A DNA stretch of 64,000 nt from positions 310,001-374,000 of the forward strand of contig NZ_JALGBH010000001.1 in NCBI RefSeq assembly GCF_022809115.1. Direction: 5' to 3'. This stretch comes from Pedobacter montanisoli. GTDB taxonomy: Bacteria; Bacteroidota; Bacteroidia; Sphingobacteriales; Sphingobacteriaceae. Each line of letters opens with the position of its first letter. Positions within the stretch are counted from its first letter, which is position 1. This document shows positions 27,443-35,925 of the stretch, piece by piece. The notes below the pieces were generated by a model. The model made no database searches. It was not told the DNA's origin and worked only from the letters and a program-made list of their open reading frames with translations. Both the position numbers and the translations under genes were made by a program.

Positions 27443-27483
27443 ATAGCAAAGTTTATAACTTCTTTACTCTACTGTTACCTATA

Positions 27484-27650
27484 TCCAGTCGTCATCCTAA
27501 CTTGGAGCGAAGCAGAAAGCTATAGGAGTAAACCGAGCCTAAGCGAGCTCACAGAAGGTAATTCATTTCAGGATCTATCTTTTTGAGGTTAAATGCTGAA
27601 ACAGCCTGTACCGAATTTAATCCGGAAGTTCAGCATAACGTGAATCACTC
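27484..27650. repeat. Repeat cluster after the SDR gene, hairpin part
   Basis: Degenerate members of the GTCATGCTGAA family occur here, for example AAATGCTGAAACAGCCTG and GAAGTTCAGCATAACGTGA. A segment CTTGGAGCGAAGCAGAAAG is shared with a copy near 34.3 kb (CTTGGAGCAAAGCGGAAAG). The cluster lies between convergent genes. Confidence 0.65.
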
Positions 27651-27654
27651 CAAC

Positions 27655-27768
27655 CTCAGACATCTGTCATCAGACTTAGGTCATCGGACTTTCTAACTAA
27701 ACACTTCCCAACTACCAGCTTCGGTCATCCGTCTTCTGACTATCAGCTTCCAGACTTCTAACATATTA
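27655..27768. repeat. Degenerate short-repeat array, TCATCCGTCTTCAGACTT type
   Basis: Units such as TCATCAGACTTAGG, TCATCGGACTTTC and TCATCCGTCTTCTGAC follow each other irregularly. The same vocabulary is seen, in reverse complement, at 33888-34032 and 35803-35925, and in this orientation at 60700-60872 and 61063-61110. Confidence 0.7.
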
Positions 27769-27771
27769 TCC

Positions 27772-28716
27772 CTACTTAAACGCAATCTCTGTAGCGCCAA
27801 AACCAAACTTCTCTTTACGGGCATCCATAAAGGTACGCACCTGCGGATGTTTGCTAATGATCTTATGAATATGATGCCTTAAAGTACCGTTACCCACACC
27901 ATGTATAATCACAATTTTAGGCATCTGGTGTACGATGGCCGCATCTAGAACCTGGTTAAAATAAGCTAATTGTATATCCAGGATTTCGCTCTCGCTCAAA
28001 AACTGGTAATCGTCACGCAACTTTTCAATATGCAGATCTACCTCATCGGCCGGACGAAGTACTTTAGGTTTCTCAGCCTTTTGGCTAAAAAAGCTTTCTT
28101 TAAGTTTCTGCGCATCTATAACAGGAGCCTGCTCATCTAGCTCTATTAACCAACCATACTTATTAATTTCTGGTATCTGTATTTTTGAGGTGCTAAAATC
28201 TTTGGCCCTGAATTTCCGTTCTAATAGTAAAGGTGCTTTAGGCTTAACGTTAGCCGTACTGAAATATAAAGCCTGAATTATAAATATCGGCCAGTTATCC
28301 AGATCGCCTAAGTTGGCCGCGTACAAGGTTACCGCGGTCTTAGCGGGAATAACGCTGGCAAATTCACCTTTATAAACTCCTTTTCTTTCGGTTTTCAAAG
28401 TAAATAACAACTGGTAAGAACTGCGGTTAACCACACTCAAGTGGGCTACTGCACTGGCTTTACCATCTTCGGCAACGGCTATAAAAACTCCATGCTCTTT
28501 AAAGGTATCGTCAACCAGTACTTCCTTTTCCTGCTCATTAAAAGCAGCGTTTTCTTCCTGGTGTCCATGTACATGCGTTAGATTGCTTACCGCCACCGGT
28601 ATTTCAAAACCATCTGTATCGGTTACGCCCACCGTTGCATCATTTATGATATTGGTTACATAACCTTCTCTTTTCTCATCTAAAAACCGTACAAAATCGC
28701 CAAGCTTAAACTTCAT
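27772..28716 (-). CDS. DUF2027 / Smr-domain protein
   Basis: A 314-residue protein with the Bacteroidota DUF2027 N-terminus (MKFKLGDFVRFLDEKREGYV) and a C-terminal Smr domain (VDLHIEKL near 226, HGVGNGTLRHHI near 275-286). Smr domains are DNA- or RNA-binding and often endonucleolytic; here there is no MutS part. It is divergent from dtd. Confidence 0.88.
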   Translation of the reverse strand: MKFKLGDFVRFLDEKREGYVTNIINDATVGVTDTDGFEIPVAVSNLTHVHGHQEENAAFNEQEKEVLVDDTFKEHGVFIAVAEDGKASAVAHLSVVNRSSYQLLFTLKTERKGVYKGEFASVIPAKTAVTLYAANLGDLDNWPIFIIQALYFSTANVKPKAPLLLERKFRAKDFSTSKIQIPEINKYGWLIELDEQAPVIDAQKLKESFFSQKAEKPKVLRPADEVDLHIEKLRDDYQFLSESEILDIQLAYFNQVLDAAIVHQMPKIVIIHGVGNGTLRHHIHKIISKHPQVRTFMDARKEKFGFGATEIAFK

Positions 28717-28733
28717 TACCTTAAAATTTTATT

Positions 28734-28741
28734 CAAAGCTA
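28734..28741 (-). promoter_or_regulatory. Candidate -7 element for the DUF2027/Smr gene
   Basis: The minus strand reads TAGCTTTG, matching TAnnTTTG, 17 bp before the ATG. A -33 partner is not apparent. Confidence 0.4.
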
Positions 28742-28796
28742 CAATTTAGCATTTAAAAAAGGTTAATTAACTTAGCACATACATATCCCTAACATT

Positions 28797-29249
28797 ATGA
28801 GAGCTGTTATACAACGCGTAACCCAGGCAAGCTGCACCGTAGAAACACAAATTACCGGACAAATAGAGCAGGGTTTTTTGGTTTTATTGGGCATTGAAGA
28901 TGAAGACACAAGCGAAGACCTGCAATGGCTGGCGCAAAAGATTGCCAACATGCGTATTTTTAGCGACAGCGAAGGATTAATGAACAAATCGCTGGCAGAT
29001 ATCAATGGCAACATTTTACTGATCAGCCAGTTTACGCTCTTTGCTTCTACCAAAAAGGGCAACAGGCCGGGCTTTACACGTGCCGCCAGACCAGAAAAAG
29101 CCATTCCGCTTTATGAGCAGATGAAAAAAGAACTCTCAACATTGATCGGTAAAGAAGTGCAATGTGGCATTTTTGGTGCCGATATGAAAATCAGCCTGTT
29201 AAATGATGGCCCGGTAACTATTCTTATGGATACGAAGAATAAGGAATGA
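28797..29249 (+). CDS. dtd: D-aminoacyl-tRNA deacylase
   Basis: Dtd removes D-amino acids and misloaded glycine from tRNA. The 150-residue protein has the family opening MRAVIQRVTQASCTVE, the active-site Thr in LISQFTLFASTKKGNRPGF and the cross-subunit GPVT motif near the C-terminus. The length is standard. Confidence 0.95.
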   Translation: MRAVIQRVTQASCTVETQITGQIEQGFLVLLGIEDEDTSEDLQWLAQKIANMRIFSDSEGLMNKSLADINGNILLISQFTLFASTKKGNRPGFTRAARPEKAIPLYEQMKKELSTLIGKEVQCGIFGADMKISLLNDGPVTILMDTKNKE

Positions 29250-29327
29250 TCTCTGCTCTAAAATACCAAAGCTTTCATATCAGACAAGTTCTATTCGAAT
29301 TAAACACGAAACACCGATACTAATTCT

Positions 29328-30053
29328 CTATGGATTCCTTTGATTATAATCATTAATTGCTGTGACAATTGCTTCCGCTTCCCGAGGTTTAAATGTTGCT
29401 TTCTTGGCCATTGATATCATCTTAGCTGCCAATCCTTTTTTCTCACCTACCGGTTCATTTCCATATGCCCCCGTTTTAAATTTCTGGGAAACTTCGGGTG
29501 TATCCTCAAAATACTTTAACATATCTATATTAAAGGCATTCTTTGGTTTCCCATCTTTATCTTTTGTAATTAGAATTTTATAGCCGCTTAACGATTCGCT
29601 CTTATTTTTACTTATCCATTCGGCCAACTCCTGTGCTGTTCCTATAAATACTTCAACATCTATTGGATAAGAATAAAATTTATGTGCATTTATACGTCCT
29701 GTTGAAAGCCGTTCCATCATATGATCGTTTGTTCCAAGACTTTTTAACTGTAGATTCTCTGTATCCACAAAATGAATTTTATCATAACTAGTATTTCCTA
29801 ATTGATAAAACTGCAAATCATCAGCTTTATATTTTGTAGCTTTTGACTCTGGATTACTGGCAAATTCAGCAGAATCTTTAAATAAAATATAACGTTGATT
29901 AAACCAAGGATCTTGATCAAACCGACTTATTAAACCATTAATTCGGGTTCCATCTTTTAAGATAGCGTAGCCTCTCTCATAAGTAATTTGAGCATTAGAC
30001 AATGTCACCATTAAACAAATGTTGACTAACAGAAAAAATATTTTTTTATTCAT
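29328..30053 (-). CDS. Secreted hypothetical protein
   Basis: A 241-residue protein with a signal peptide (MNKKIFFLLVNICLMVTLSNA, 1-21). The N-terminal region ERGYAILKDGTRINGLISRF is typical of small Bacteroidota exported proteins of unknown function. The rest is charged and soluble, and no catalytic motif is seen. It stands alone between dtd and a small lipoprotein gene on the same strand, with a 147-bp gap between the two. Confidence 0.75.
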   Translation of the reverse strand: MNKKIFFLLVNICLMVTLSNAQITYERGYAILKDGTRINGLISRFDQDPWFNQRYILFKDSAEFASNPESKATKYKADDLQFYQLGNTSYDKIHFVDTENLQLKSLGTNDHMMERLSTGRINAHKFYSYPIDVEVFIGTAQELAEWISKNKSESLSGYKILITKDKDGKPKNAFNIDMLKYFEDTPEVSQKFKTGAYGNEPVGEKKGLAAKMISMAKKATFKPREAEAIVTAINDYNQRNP

Positions 30054-30200
30054 CTAATAATTTATTTTCAAGTTAAACGAGCTATTTAATGCAGAGAATA
30101 TCAGGAGTAAAAACACGAAAGATATGAGCCAAAAACCTAATTTATAGACACTAATATATAGCAAGCTCTCGAAATTTGCAAACATTTACAGAATAAACGT

Positions 30201-30413
30201 TTAACACTTACACTCTTTTCTATCTACATAAGTTTTATTGCCATTACTGTTAAAGTAAAAGCAACCACCTTGTGGTCCTAAGAACAACTTTTGTCCTGAA
30301 GTATGCGTACCACATGGTTTTTCAATTTCAGTATCTACGTTTAACCGGGTATCACTTTTACTGCAAGCCAGAAACAATAAGCCAAACCATAAGAAATAAG
30401 TTAATCTTTTCAT
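30201..30413 (-). CDS. Small Cys-containing lipoprotein
   Basis: A 70-residue lipoprotein with lipobox LLFLAC followed by SKSD. The mature part has five more cysteines in pairs (CGTH, GGCFY, KECKC), which suggests disulfides or a metal site. No family recognised. Confidence 0.7.
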   Translation of the reverse strand: MKRLTYFLWFGLLFLACSKSDTRLNVDTEIEKPCGTHTSGQKLFLGPQGGCFYFNSNGNKTYVDRKECKC

Positions 30414-30525
30414 AAAGCCAAGTTATAGAGTAGTTTTAAAGAAGACATACGGTTTTCCGTATGCCTTAAAATGAAACCAATATTTCTTAAGTTTACCTTA
30501 CAATAAACCTTATAAGAACATTTGA

Positions 30526-30942
30526 ATGTTTAAACAAATTAAAGAACGTATCGAATTTTACGACTGGCCTTCTATATGGAAAACTGTTGGCCTGCTGTTG
30601 TTTCTTTCATTTGCTCTGCTCTTTTTTTTCAACTTTGCTTACCTTAAAATGCTATGGCTGGGTAGAGACATGCCTTACCAAACCACAGGCGTTTTAATTG
30701 CCAGAAAATCTGTCTATGGCATGAACCAGTCACTCACTGGGACAAGCACAAAAATCAATTCGATTAAATTCTACTATAAATTTGATTTAAATGGTCGGGA
30801 GACGCTCGATTCATGCAATGTAGAATACTCTTTACAGAGTGCTCAGCAGTTAAATAGGCTAAAGGATAAACCACTTCCTCTACCTGTAGAAATCAAATAC
30901 CAGATCAAGCCTTTCTTTAAAAGTATGGTATGGGTGAGGTAG
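30526..30942 (+). CDS. Membrane protein with DUF3592-like domain
   Basis: A 138-residue protein with one strong transmembrane segment (about 19-40) near the N-terminus and a beta-rich soluble part resembling DUF3592 (TGVLIARKS ... INSIKFYYKFDLNGRETLDS). Function unknown. It is followed by a repeat cluster. Confidence 0.65.
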   Translation: MFKQIKERIEFYDWPSIWKTVGLLLFLSFALLFFFNFAYLKMLWLGRDMPYQTTGVLIARKSVYGMNQSLTGTSTKINSIKFYYKFDLNGRETLDSCNVEYSLQSAQQLNRLKDKPLPLPVEIKYQIKPFFKSMVWVR

Positions 30943-31063
30943 ATCGTATTTTGAATCGTTGCTAAATTGAACAATTGGTTACTTGAGTTTATCATTGTCA
31001 CATTGCCCCCCCGAAGTATCGGAATAAGTTGTCGAAATGTGAATGTTCCTGCAAGTTTGGCTT
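30943..31063. repeat. Gap before mazG-like gene, left hairpin arm
   Basis: After about 40 unremarkable bases, this segment holds the left arm of a large hairpin with a nested insert (CCCCCCGAAGTATCGG) and then AAGTTGTCGAAATGTGAATG. It is the same unit as at 34.14 and 36.01 kb. Confidence 0.65.
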
Positions 31064-31218
31064 CGACAGGCTCAGCCTGACACGGCCTATTTTAGGTTAC
31101 AATATGCTTTCCTATTTCCGTGCAGACCCTGAAATAAATTCAGGGTGACGCAATGAGTTCAGAGTGACGATAATAGTTATAGATAACGCGATGAGTTCAG
31201 AGTGACGATAGTAGTCAC
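31064..31218. repeat. Gap before mazG-like gene, right arm and GTGACG units
   Basis: The right arm GGCTTCGACAGGCTCAGCCT closes the hairpin. It is followed by CTATTTTAGGTTACAA, a conserved spacer of the composite repeat, then CCTGAAATAAATTCAGGGTG and two short direct repeats of GAGTTCAGAGTGACGATA. Confidence 0.7.
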
Positions 31219-31263
31219 ATCAAATTCTTTAAGCTTACATTAAGCATTAACAGGAATAGCCCT

Positions 31264-31271
31264 TATCTTTG
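31264..31271 (+). promoter_or_regulatory. Candidate -7 element for mazG-like gene
   Basis: TATCTTTG matches TAnnTTTG. Transcription would begin near 31278, so the ATG at 31296 is favoured over a TTG at 31269 that lies within this box. Confidence 0.45.
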
Positions 31272-31295
31272 TTGCTTTACCATTCAGTTAAAAAG

Positions 31296-31622
31296 ATGAC
31301 CATTACAGAAGCACAGCAAACCGTAGATCAGTGGATTAAAACTACAGGGGTACGTTACTTTAACGAGTTAACCAATACGGCCATTTTAATGGAAGAGGTG
31401 GGCGAAGTAGCCCGCATTATGGCGCGTAAATACGGCGAGCAGTCGTTCAAGAAAAGTGATGAGGAGGTAAACCTGGCCGATGAAATGGCTGATGTGCTTT
31501 TTGTGCTGATCTGCCTGGCCAACCAAACGGGTATAGACCTGCATGAGGCCTTACAGAAAAACCTGGAAAAGAAAACCAAAAGAGATTCAGAAAGGCATAA
31601 AAACAACGAAAAGCTGAAGTAA
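31296..31622 (+). CDS. MazG-like nucleotide pyrophosphohydrolase
   Basis: A 108-residue all-alpha NTP pyrophosphatase. The metal-binding motif EExxE is E33, E34, E37 (LMEEVGEVARI), with ExxD as E63 and D66 (ADEMADVLFVLI). Single-domain MazG proteins hydrolyse non-canonical (d)NTPs to monophosphates. The start was chosen at the ATG downstream of a -7 element. Its stop codon sits in the loop of a strong terminator. Confidence 0.9.
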   Translation: MTITEAQQTVDQWIKTTGVRYFNELTNTAILMEEVGEVARIMARKYGEQSFKKSDEEVNLADEMADVLFVLICLANQTGIDLHEALQKNLEKKTKRDSERHKNNEKLK

Positions 31623-31645
31623 ACCCTCAGCTTTTCGTATTTAGT
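31607..31645 (+). terminator. Terminator overlapping the end of the mazG-like gene
   Basis: CGAAAAGCTGA and TCAGCTTTTCG form a perfect 11-bp stem, then TATTTAGTTTTAG. The TAA stop is in the 9-base loop, so the last codons form the left arm. Confidence 0.75.
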
Positions 31646-31687
31646 TTTAGTTAATTGCGCTATTTATTTGTATAAATATAGTGTTTT

Positions 31688-32083
31688 TTATGCTAAAGCA
31701 AGTTTTATTTTTTCAGCATCGGCGCTCAGTTCTTCGGCACTTAGCTTCAGTTTCTCTTTAGCAAAGTTCATATCGCTTACATTGTTCATAGGAATAAGGT
31801 GTATATGCGTATGTGGCACTTCCAGACCAATTACCGCAACACCTACCTTTTTACAGGGAAATGCTTTTTTAACACCTATAGCAACTTTCTTTGCAAAAAC
31901 ATGCAGTCCGGCAAGGTGCTCATCATCCATATCAAAAATATAATCCACTTCCTTTTTAGGTATAACCAGCACATGACCATGTACCAGCGGAAAAACATCT
32001 AAGAAAGCCAGGTAATGCTCATCTTCGGCTACTTTATGTGCCGGTATTTCACCGGCAATGATTTTTGAAAAAATAGTGCTCAT
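31688..32083 (-). CDS. HIT family protein
   Basis: A 131-residue histidine-triad nucleotide-binding protein, of the Hint-type AMP-lysine/adenylate hydrolase group. The triad is VPHTHIHLIP with H91, H93 and H95, and the N-terminal CSRI-equivalent is IFSKIIAGEIPA. I start at the ATG at 32083 because the extra N-terminal residues of a longer frame are not part of the family. It follows greA by 44 bp and is probably co-transcribed. Confidence 0.92.
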   Translation of the reverse strand: MSTIFSKIIAGEIPAHKVAEDEHYLAFLDVFPLVHGHVLVIPKKEVDYIFDMDDEHLAGLHVFAKKVAIGVKKAFPCKKVGVAVIGLEVPHTHIHLIPMNNVSDMNFAKEKLKLSAEELSADAEKIKLALA

Positions 32084-32127
32084 CTGTTGAACTGTTTCTG
32101 ATTTAAACAATGGTTGATCCTGCAATA

Positions 32128-32601
32128 TTATCTGGAGATCTCCAGGATCTCAAATTCGATCTTACCTGCAGGCACCTGTATTTCGGTTTTATCGCCCACG
32201 GATTTACCTAACAAACCTTGTGCAATCGGCGATTTTACGGAGATCTTTCCGCTTTTCAGATCGGCCTCACTCTCTGCCACCAATTGGTAGGTCATGGTTG
32301 CGCCGTTCTTTACATTCTTTATTTTCACGATAGACAAAGCCAGTACTTTAGAAGTATCTATCTTAGATTCATCCAGCAATCTTGAGCTGGCCAGTGTGCT
32401 TTCTAATTTAGCAATTTTAGCCTCATGCAGGCCTTGTGCTTCTTTTGCTGCATCGTATTCTGCATTTTCAGAAAGATCGCCTTTATCCCTTGCCTCTGCA
32501 ATGGCTCTGGCAATTGCCGCTCTACCTTCCGTTTTTAAGTAGTGTAACTCTTCCTTAAGTTTTTCTAACCCTTCTTTGGTATAATAAGTAATTTCTGCCA
32601 T
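32128..32601 (-). CDS. greA: Transcription elongation factor GreA
   Basis: GreA rescues backtracked RNA polymerase by stimulating transcript cleavage. The 157-residue protein has the N-terminal coiled coil with the acidic tip signature RDKGDLSENAEYDAAKEAQG and a C-terminal FKBP-like domain. Its length is standard. It is preceded by a terminator and followed by the HIT gene. Confidence 0.97.
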   Translation of the reverse strand: MAEITYYTKEGLEKLKEELHYLKTEGRAAIARAIAEARDKGDLSENAEYDAAKEAQGLHEAKIAKLESTLASSRLLDESKIDTSKVLALSIVKIKNVKNGATMTYQLVAESEADLKSGKISVKSPIAQGLLGKSVGDKTEIQVPAGKIEFEILEISR

Positions 32602-32623
32602 AACTATTCTTTACGTTAATCCT

Positions 32624-32668
32624 CTAAAAAAGAAACAAGACTATACGGGGTGTACCTGCATAGTCTTG
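32624..32668 (-). terminator. Terminator between the oxygenase gene and greA
   Basis: On the minus strand CAAGACTAT pairs with ATAGTCTTG around a 15-base loop, followed by TTTCTTTTTT. It lies downstream of the oxygenase gene and just upstream of greA, so some read-through control of greA is possible. Confidence 0.7.
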
Positions 32669-32702
32669 CTCTGATTTTAACGAAGATAAAAGCCTTGATC
32701 TA

Positions 32703-32740
32703 TAAAAGCAAATAAAAAACAAATTTGCGCTTTGCTTTTA
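32703..32740. terminator. Weak AT-rich hairpin after the oxygenase gene
   Basis: TAAAAGCAAA pairs with TTTGCTTTTA around an 18-base AT-rich loop. It could contribute to termination but is less convincing than the hairpin at 32624-32668. Confidence 0.35.
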
Positions 32741-32813
32741 CAATTTCCTTATGATAACCAGACTGCTAGATTACAGTCTGCCCAAGATCTTCGCTTACTT
32801 CGTTTTAAATGTT

Positions 32814-33776
32814 TTATTTTTTCAGTCCTATTTCTCTTAAACGCTCGTCAAGATATTCGCCCGCAGTCATATCGCTATATACTTTAGGATGTGCTGCATC
32901 GATACATGAATCTAAGCTGGTCAGATCCATTTCGCTACGCGGATGTAAGAAGAAAGGTACCGAGTAACGCGAGGTTTTCATTAGCTCACGCGGTGGGTTT
33001 ACCACACGGTGGGTAGTAGAACGTAATTTGTTATTGGTTAAACGTTGCAACATATCGCCCACGTTCACCACAATATCGGTATGGTGCGCTTTAATTGGCA
33101 ACCATTCGTTGCTACGGGTTAATACTTCTAAACCATCGGCGCTTGCACCAATTAAAAGGGTAATCAGGTTAATGTCTTCATGTGCTCCGGCACGTACGGC
33201 ATCATCAGGAATTGAATCCGGATCTTCAATCGGGAAATAATGGATCCCTCTTAAAATAGAGTTACCATTATGTACGTGTTTGTCAAAATAATCGATAGGT
33301 AAACCTAAATAAGTAGCAATAGCTCTTAACAAATACTTACCGTTGCTTTCCAGTTTCTGGTAAATCTCGCGGGTAACAGCATTAAATTCAGGAATTTCTT
33401 CTAAATACTCATTATCGGGGTATTCATTTTTAATTGGGTCGTTATCACTTACGGTCTGTCCTATCTGCCAGAATTCTTTTAGGTCGGCAGTTTTTGCGCC
33501 TTTGGCGGTTTCTTTACCCGCACTGGTGTAACCACGTTGTCCGGCTAATTCAGGTTTTTCATATTTGCGTTTAACCTCTACAGGTAAAGCAAACATTTGC
33601 TGTATATTTTTATAAAGCTTGTCTATCAGTTCCTGGCTAACTCCATGATTGGTAATGGTTACAAAGCCCGAATCGTTAAAAGCTTTACCTAACTCGTCAG
33701 AAAATTGCTTACGTTGCTCTTCTGTTCCGTTAACATAAGTGTCGAGATCAAGACACGGAATATAAGGTGTTGACAT
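32814..33776 (-). CDS. Isopenicillin-N-synthase-like 2OG-Fe(II) dioxygenase
   Basis: A 320-residue cytoplasmic non-haem iron oxygenase. The N-terminal DIOX_N domain is seen in FVTITNHGVSQELIDKLY. Iron ligands are H199, D201 (GAHEDINLITLL) and H256 (STTHRVV); R270 in RYSVPFF would bind 2-oxoglutarate. The substrate is unknown; despite the name there is no penicillin cluster here. It is monocistronic and divergent from the PAP2 gene, across a long repeat region. Confidence 0.93.
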   Translation of the reverse strand: MSTPYIPCLDLDTYVNGTEEQRKQFSDELGKAFNDSGFVTITNHGVSQELIDKLYKNIQQMFALPVEVKRKYEKPELAGQRGYTSAGKETAKGAKTADLKEFWQIGQTVSDNDPIKNEYPDNEYLEEIPEFNAVTREIYQKLESNGKYLLRAIATYLGLPIDYFDKHVHNGNSILRGIHYFPIEDPDSIPDDAVRAGAHEDINLITLLIGASADGLEVLTRSNEWLPIKAHHTDIVVNVGDMLQRLTNNKLRSTTHRVVNPPRELMKTSRYSVPFFLHPRSEMDLTSLDSCIDAAHPKVYSDMTAGEYLDERLREIGLKK

Positions 33777-33887
33777 ATTCTTTGTTTTTAATATTCATCT
33801 AAAATTAGAAAAGTTATGTTAACAAACGCCATTATTTTATTTTTAATTCATATAAATTACTAGAAAACAATATTTTAAGTTATTAAC

Positions 33888-34032
33888 AGCGGTGAAGTTG
33901 AGAGTCAGAAGTCCGATGACCGAGGTCTGAAGTGTGTAGCTAGGGAGTTTATAGCCTGTAGTCCGAAGACGGATGTCCGAAGTTGGTAGTTGGGAAGTCT
34001 GATGTCCGATGACGGATGTTTGAAGTTGGTGT
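33888..34032. repeat. Degenerate short-repeat array, GTCCGATGACGGATG type
   Basis: Units such as GAAGTCCGATGACCGAGG, GTCCGAAGACGGATGTCC and GTCCGATGACGGATGTTTG follow each other with irregular period. It is the reverse complement of the array at 60700-60872 and part of the same composite element. Confidence 0.75.
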
Positions 34033-34055
34033 GCCTTTCTATAGTTTAATATCTG

Positions 34056-34365
34056 CGTCATGCTGTGCTCCCTTCACGTCATGCTGAACTCCTCGTTGTA
34101 TCGTCATGCTGAACTCGTTTCAGCATCTTCGCTTAATGGTGTCACATTGAGCCTCCCGAAGTATCGGGACAAGTTGTCGAAATGTGAATGTTCCTGCAAG
34201 TTAGGCTTCGACAATCCCGATAGCTATCGGGACAGCCTGACACAGTCCATTTTAGGTTACCACATACTTTCCTATACCGTCATGCTGAAATTTGTTCAGC
34301 ATCTTTATATACCCTGACTTGGAGCAAAGCGGAAAGATACGCAGTAAAACGAGTTCAGAGTGACG
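34056..34365. repeat. Composite hairpin repeat upstream of PAP2 gene
   Basis: Three GTCATGCTGAA modules are followed by the TGTCACATTGAGCC arm with a nested CCCGAAGTATCGGG insert and the CTTCGACA arm with a nested CCCGATAGCTATCGGG insert. The spacer CAGTCCATTTTAGGTTA follows, then another GTCATGCTGAA module. The copies at 30.99 and 36.01 kb share this order. The remaining stretches of the 33777-34466 gap show no gene. Confidence 0.75.
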
Positions 34366-34466
34366 ACAGAGAATAAAAACCAACACATTAAATTTCAATT
34401 AAATATAATTTGTTATTGATAAAAAGTTTATATTCAATACTTACTTTAGACCAAACTAAAAATCTG

Positions 34467-35126
34467 ATGAAGCAGTTAAGCCTTTTTCTATGCGGGTTAA
34501 TCTTATGGTGCAATGCCAAAGCCCTGGAAACCGATAGTGTGAAAACTCCTCATTTTAACTATAAAGTGGTATTGGTACCCGCAGCTTTAATGGTTTCGGG
34601 AGTGCTGCTCAACTCCAACAATCCCGAATCTGTAAAGAACGAGATCGTGGAGTTTCGCAATAACCATATGCCTAATTTCAGGGCCAAAATAGACGATTAT
34701 CTGCAATTTAGTCCTATTGCCATGGCTTATGGCTTAGATGCTATGGGCATTGCTTCAAAAAACCCTGCTCAAACCCGTTCTTTCCTGTTGCTTAAAGGCG
34801 AGGTACTGGCCGTAGGCACTAGCTTTCTCTTAAAAAACCTTTGCCGTCAGGTACGTCCTGATGGATCGGGTTTCAACTCTTTTCCTTCGGGACATACCAC
34901 GCAGGCTTTTGCCGCCGCTACTTTTTTGAGTGAAGAATATAAAGGCCGCTATCCCTGGGTACCCTATGCTGCCTATGGCGTAGCCACCTCTGTAGGTGCT
35001 TTGCGCATGGCCAATAACAAACATTATATAAGTGATGTACTGTTTGGTGCCGGGCTGGGCATTTTAGCCATGAAAACACCCTACTGGCTTAAACAGAAAA
35101 AGCATACTGCTGTGCCGCAATGGTAG
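34467..35126 (+). CDS. PAP2-family phosphatase
   Basis: A 219-residue protein with a signal peptide or N-terminal anchor (MKQLSLFLCGLILWCNAKA). The acid-phosphatase motifs are in order: K123-x6-RP (KNLCRQVRP), PSGHT at 140-144, and a third block with R180, H186 and D190 (ALRMANNKHYISD). Such proteins dephosphorylate lipid phosphates such as undecaprenyl pyrophosphate or phosphatidates at the periplasmic side. The ATG at 34467 is chosen over an upstream TTG because it gives a clean signal peptide. Confidence 0.9.
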   Translation: MKQLSLFLCGLILWCNAKALETDSVKTPHFNYKVVLVPAALMVSGVLLNSNNPESVKNEIVEFRNNHMPNFRAKIDDYLQFSPIAMAYGLDAMGIASKNPAQTRSFLLLKGEVLAVGTSFLLKNLCRQVRPDGSGFNSFPSGHTTQAFAAATFLSEEYKGRYPWVPYAAYGVATSVGALRMANNKHYISDVLFGAGLGILAMKTPYWLKQKKHTAVPQW

Positions 35127-35204
35127 GCCTGGCTAAATCTTACATTTTGCTTACACACTAATACGGGGCTTTTTTCGTAATATTACATGTTAGCCCTATT
35201 TAAC

Positions 35205-35804
35205 ATGAAAAAGTTGCTGATCATGAGTCTTATTCTGTTTTCCCTTCTTAACGCCGATGCCCAGAAACCCAAATTAGAAACCGCCACCTTTGGCATGGGC
35301 TGTTTCTGGTGTACCGAAGCTGTTTTTCAACGTTTAAATGGCGTTACCAACGTACGTTCGGGTTATGAAGGCGGACAAGTACCTAATCCTACTTATGATG
35401 AGGTATGTACCGGCACTACGGGTCATGCTGAAGTGATAGAAATGCAGTACGATCCTGCCAAAATCAGTTATGAAGAACTGCTGGAAGTTTTCTGGAAAAC
35501 CCACGACCCTACTACGCTTAACCGTCAGGGAGCCGATGTGGGTACACAGTACCGCTCGGTAGTTTTTTACCATAACGAACAGCAAAAAGCTTTGGCCGAA
35601 AAATATAAAGCCCTGCTCAATAAAGAAAATGCCTTTGGCAAACCTGTAGTTACTACAATCGAAAAAGCAGAACCTTTTTATGTGGCCGAAAACTACCATC
35701 AGGATTATTACCGTCGAAATGGTGAGCAGCCTTATTGCCGCCTGGTGATTCTACCTAAATTAGAAAAGTTAGAAAAGCTGTTTAAGAGTAAGTTGAAGCA
35801 TTAG
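35205..35804 (+). CDS. msrA: Peptide-methionine (S)-S-oxide reductase, exported
   Basis: MsrA repairs the S-diastereomer of methionine sulfoxide in proteins. The motif GCFWC sits at 32-36, with C33 as catalytic cysteine, and the family pattern YEGGQVPNPTYDEVCTGTTG is intact. A signal peptide (MKKLLIMSLILFSLLNADA) indicates export. An ATG 18 bp upstream (35187) is in frame but would weaken the signal peptide. Downstream is a long repeat cluster. Confidence 0.95.
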   Translation: MKKLLIMSLILFSLLNADAQKPKLETATFGMGCFWCTEAVFQRLNGVTNVRSGYEGGQVPNPTYDEVCTGTTGHAEVIEMQYDPAKISYEELLEVFWKTHDPTTLNRQGADVGTQYRSVVFYHNEQQKALAEKYKALLNKENAFGKPVVTTIEKAEPFYVAENYHQDYYRRNGEQPYCRLVILPKLEKLEKLFKSKLKH

Positions 35805-35925
35805 GAGTCTGGAAGTTGATAGTCCGGAAGTCCGAGGCTTGTCCGAAGACCGATGACGGATGTTTGAAGTCGGGAAGATTGGTAGTCCGAAAGTCTGATG
35901 ACGGGAGTCTGAAGCTCCCTATTGT
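35803..35925. repeat. Degenerate GACGGATG short-repeat array after msrA
   Basis: Units such as GGAAGTCCGAGG, GTCCGAAGACCGATGACGG and GTCTGATGACGGGAGTCTG repeat irregularly. With the adjoining hairpins this forms the reverse complement of blocks at 60663-60790 and 60995-61113. Confidence 0.75.

Noticed and set aside
27655..27768. CRISPR array
   Set aside because: The repeats are irregular, unequal in length and have no unique spacers; no cas genes are nearby.
32758..32780. Hairpin CAGACTG/CAGTCTG as a terminator of the oxygenase gene
   Set aside because: No T-run follows on either strand; the hairpin at 32624-32668 is better.
33843..34061. Minus-strand frame over the short-repeat array
   Set aside because: Composed of the same repeat vocabulary and starting in AT-rich DNA; no family match.
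34060..34317. Plus-strand frame in the repeat region (with similar ones at 35922-36194 and 60844-61053)
   Set aside because: The frames lie wholly in palindromic repeats, have no family match or signal, and their shared peptide is explained by shared repeat DNA.
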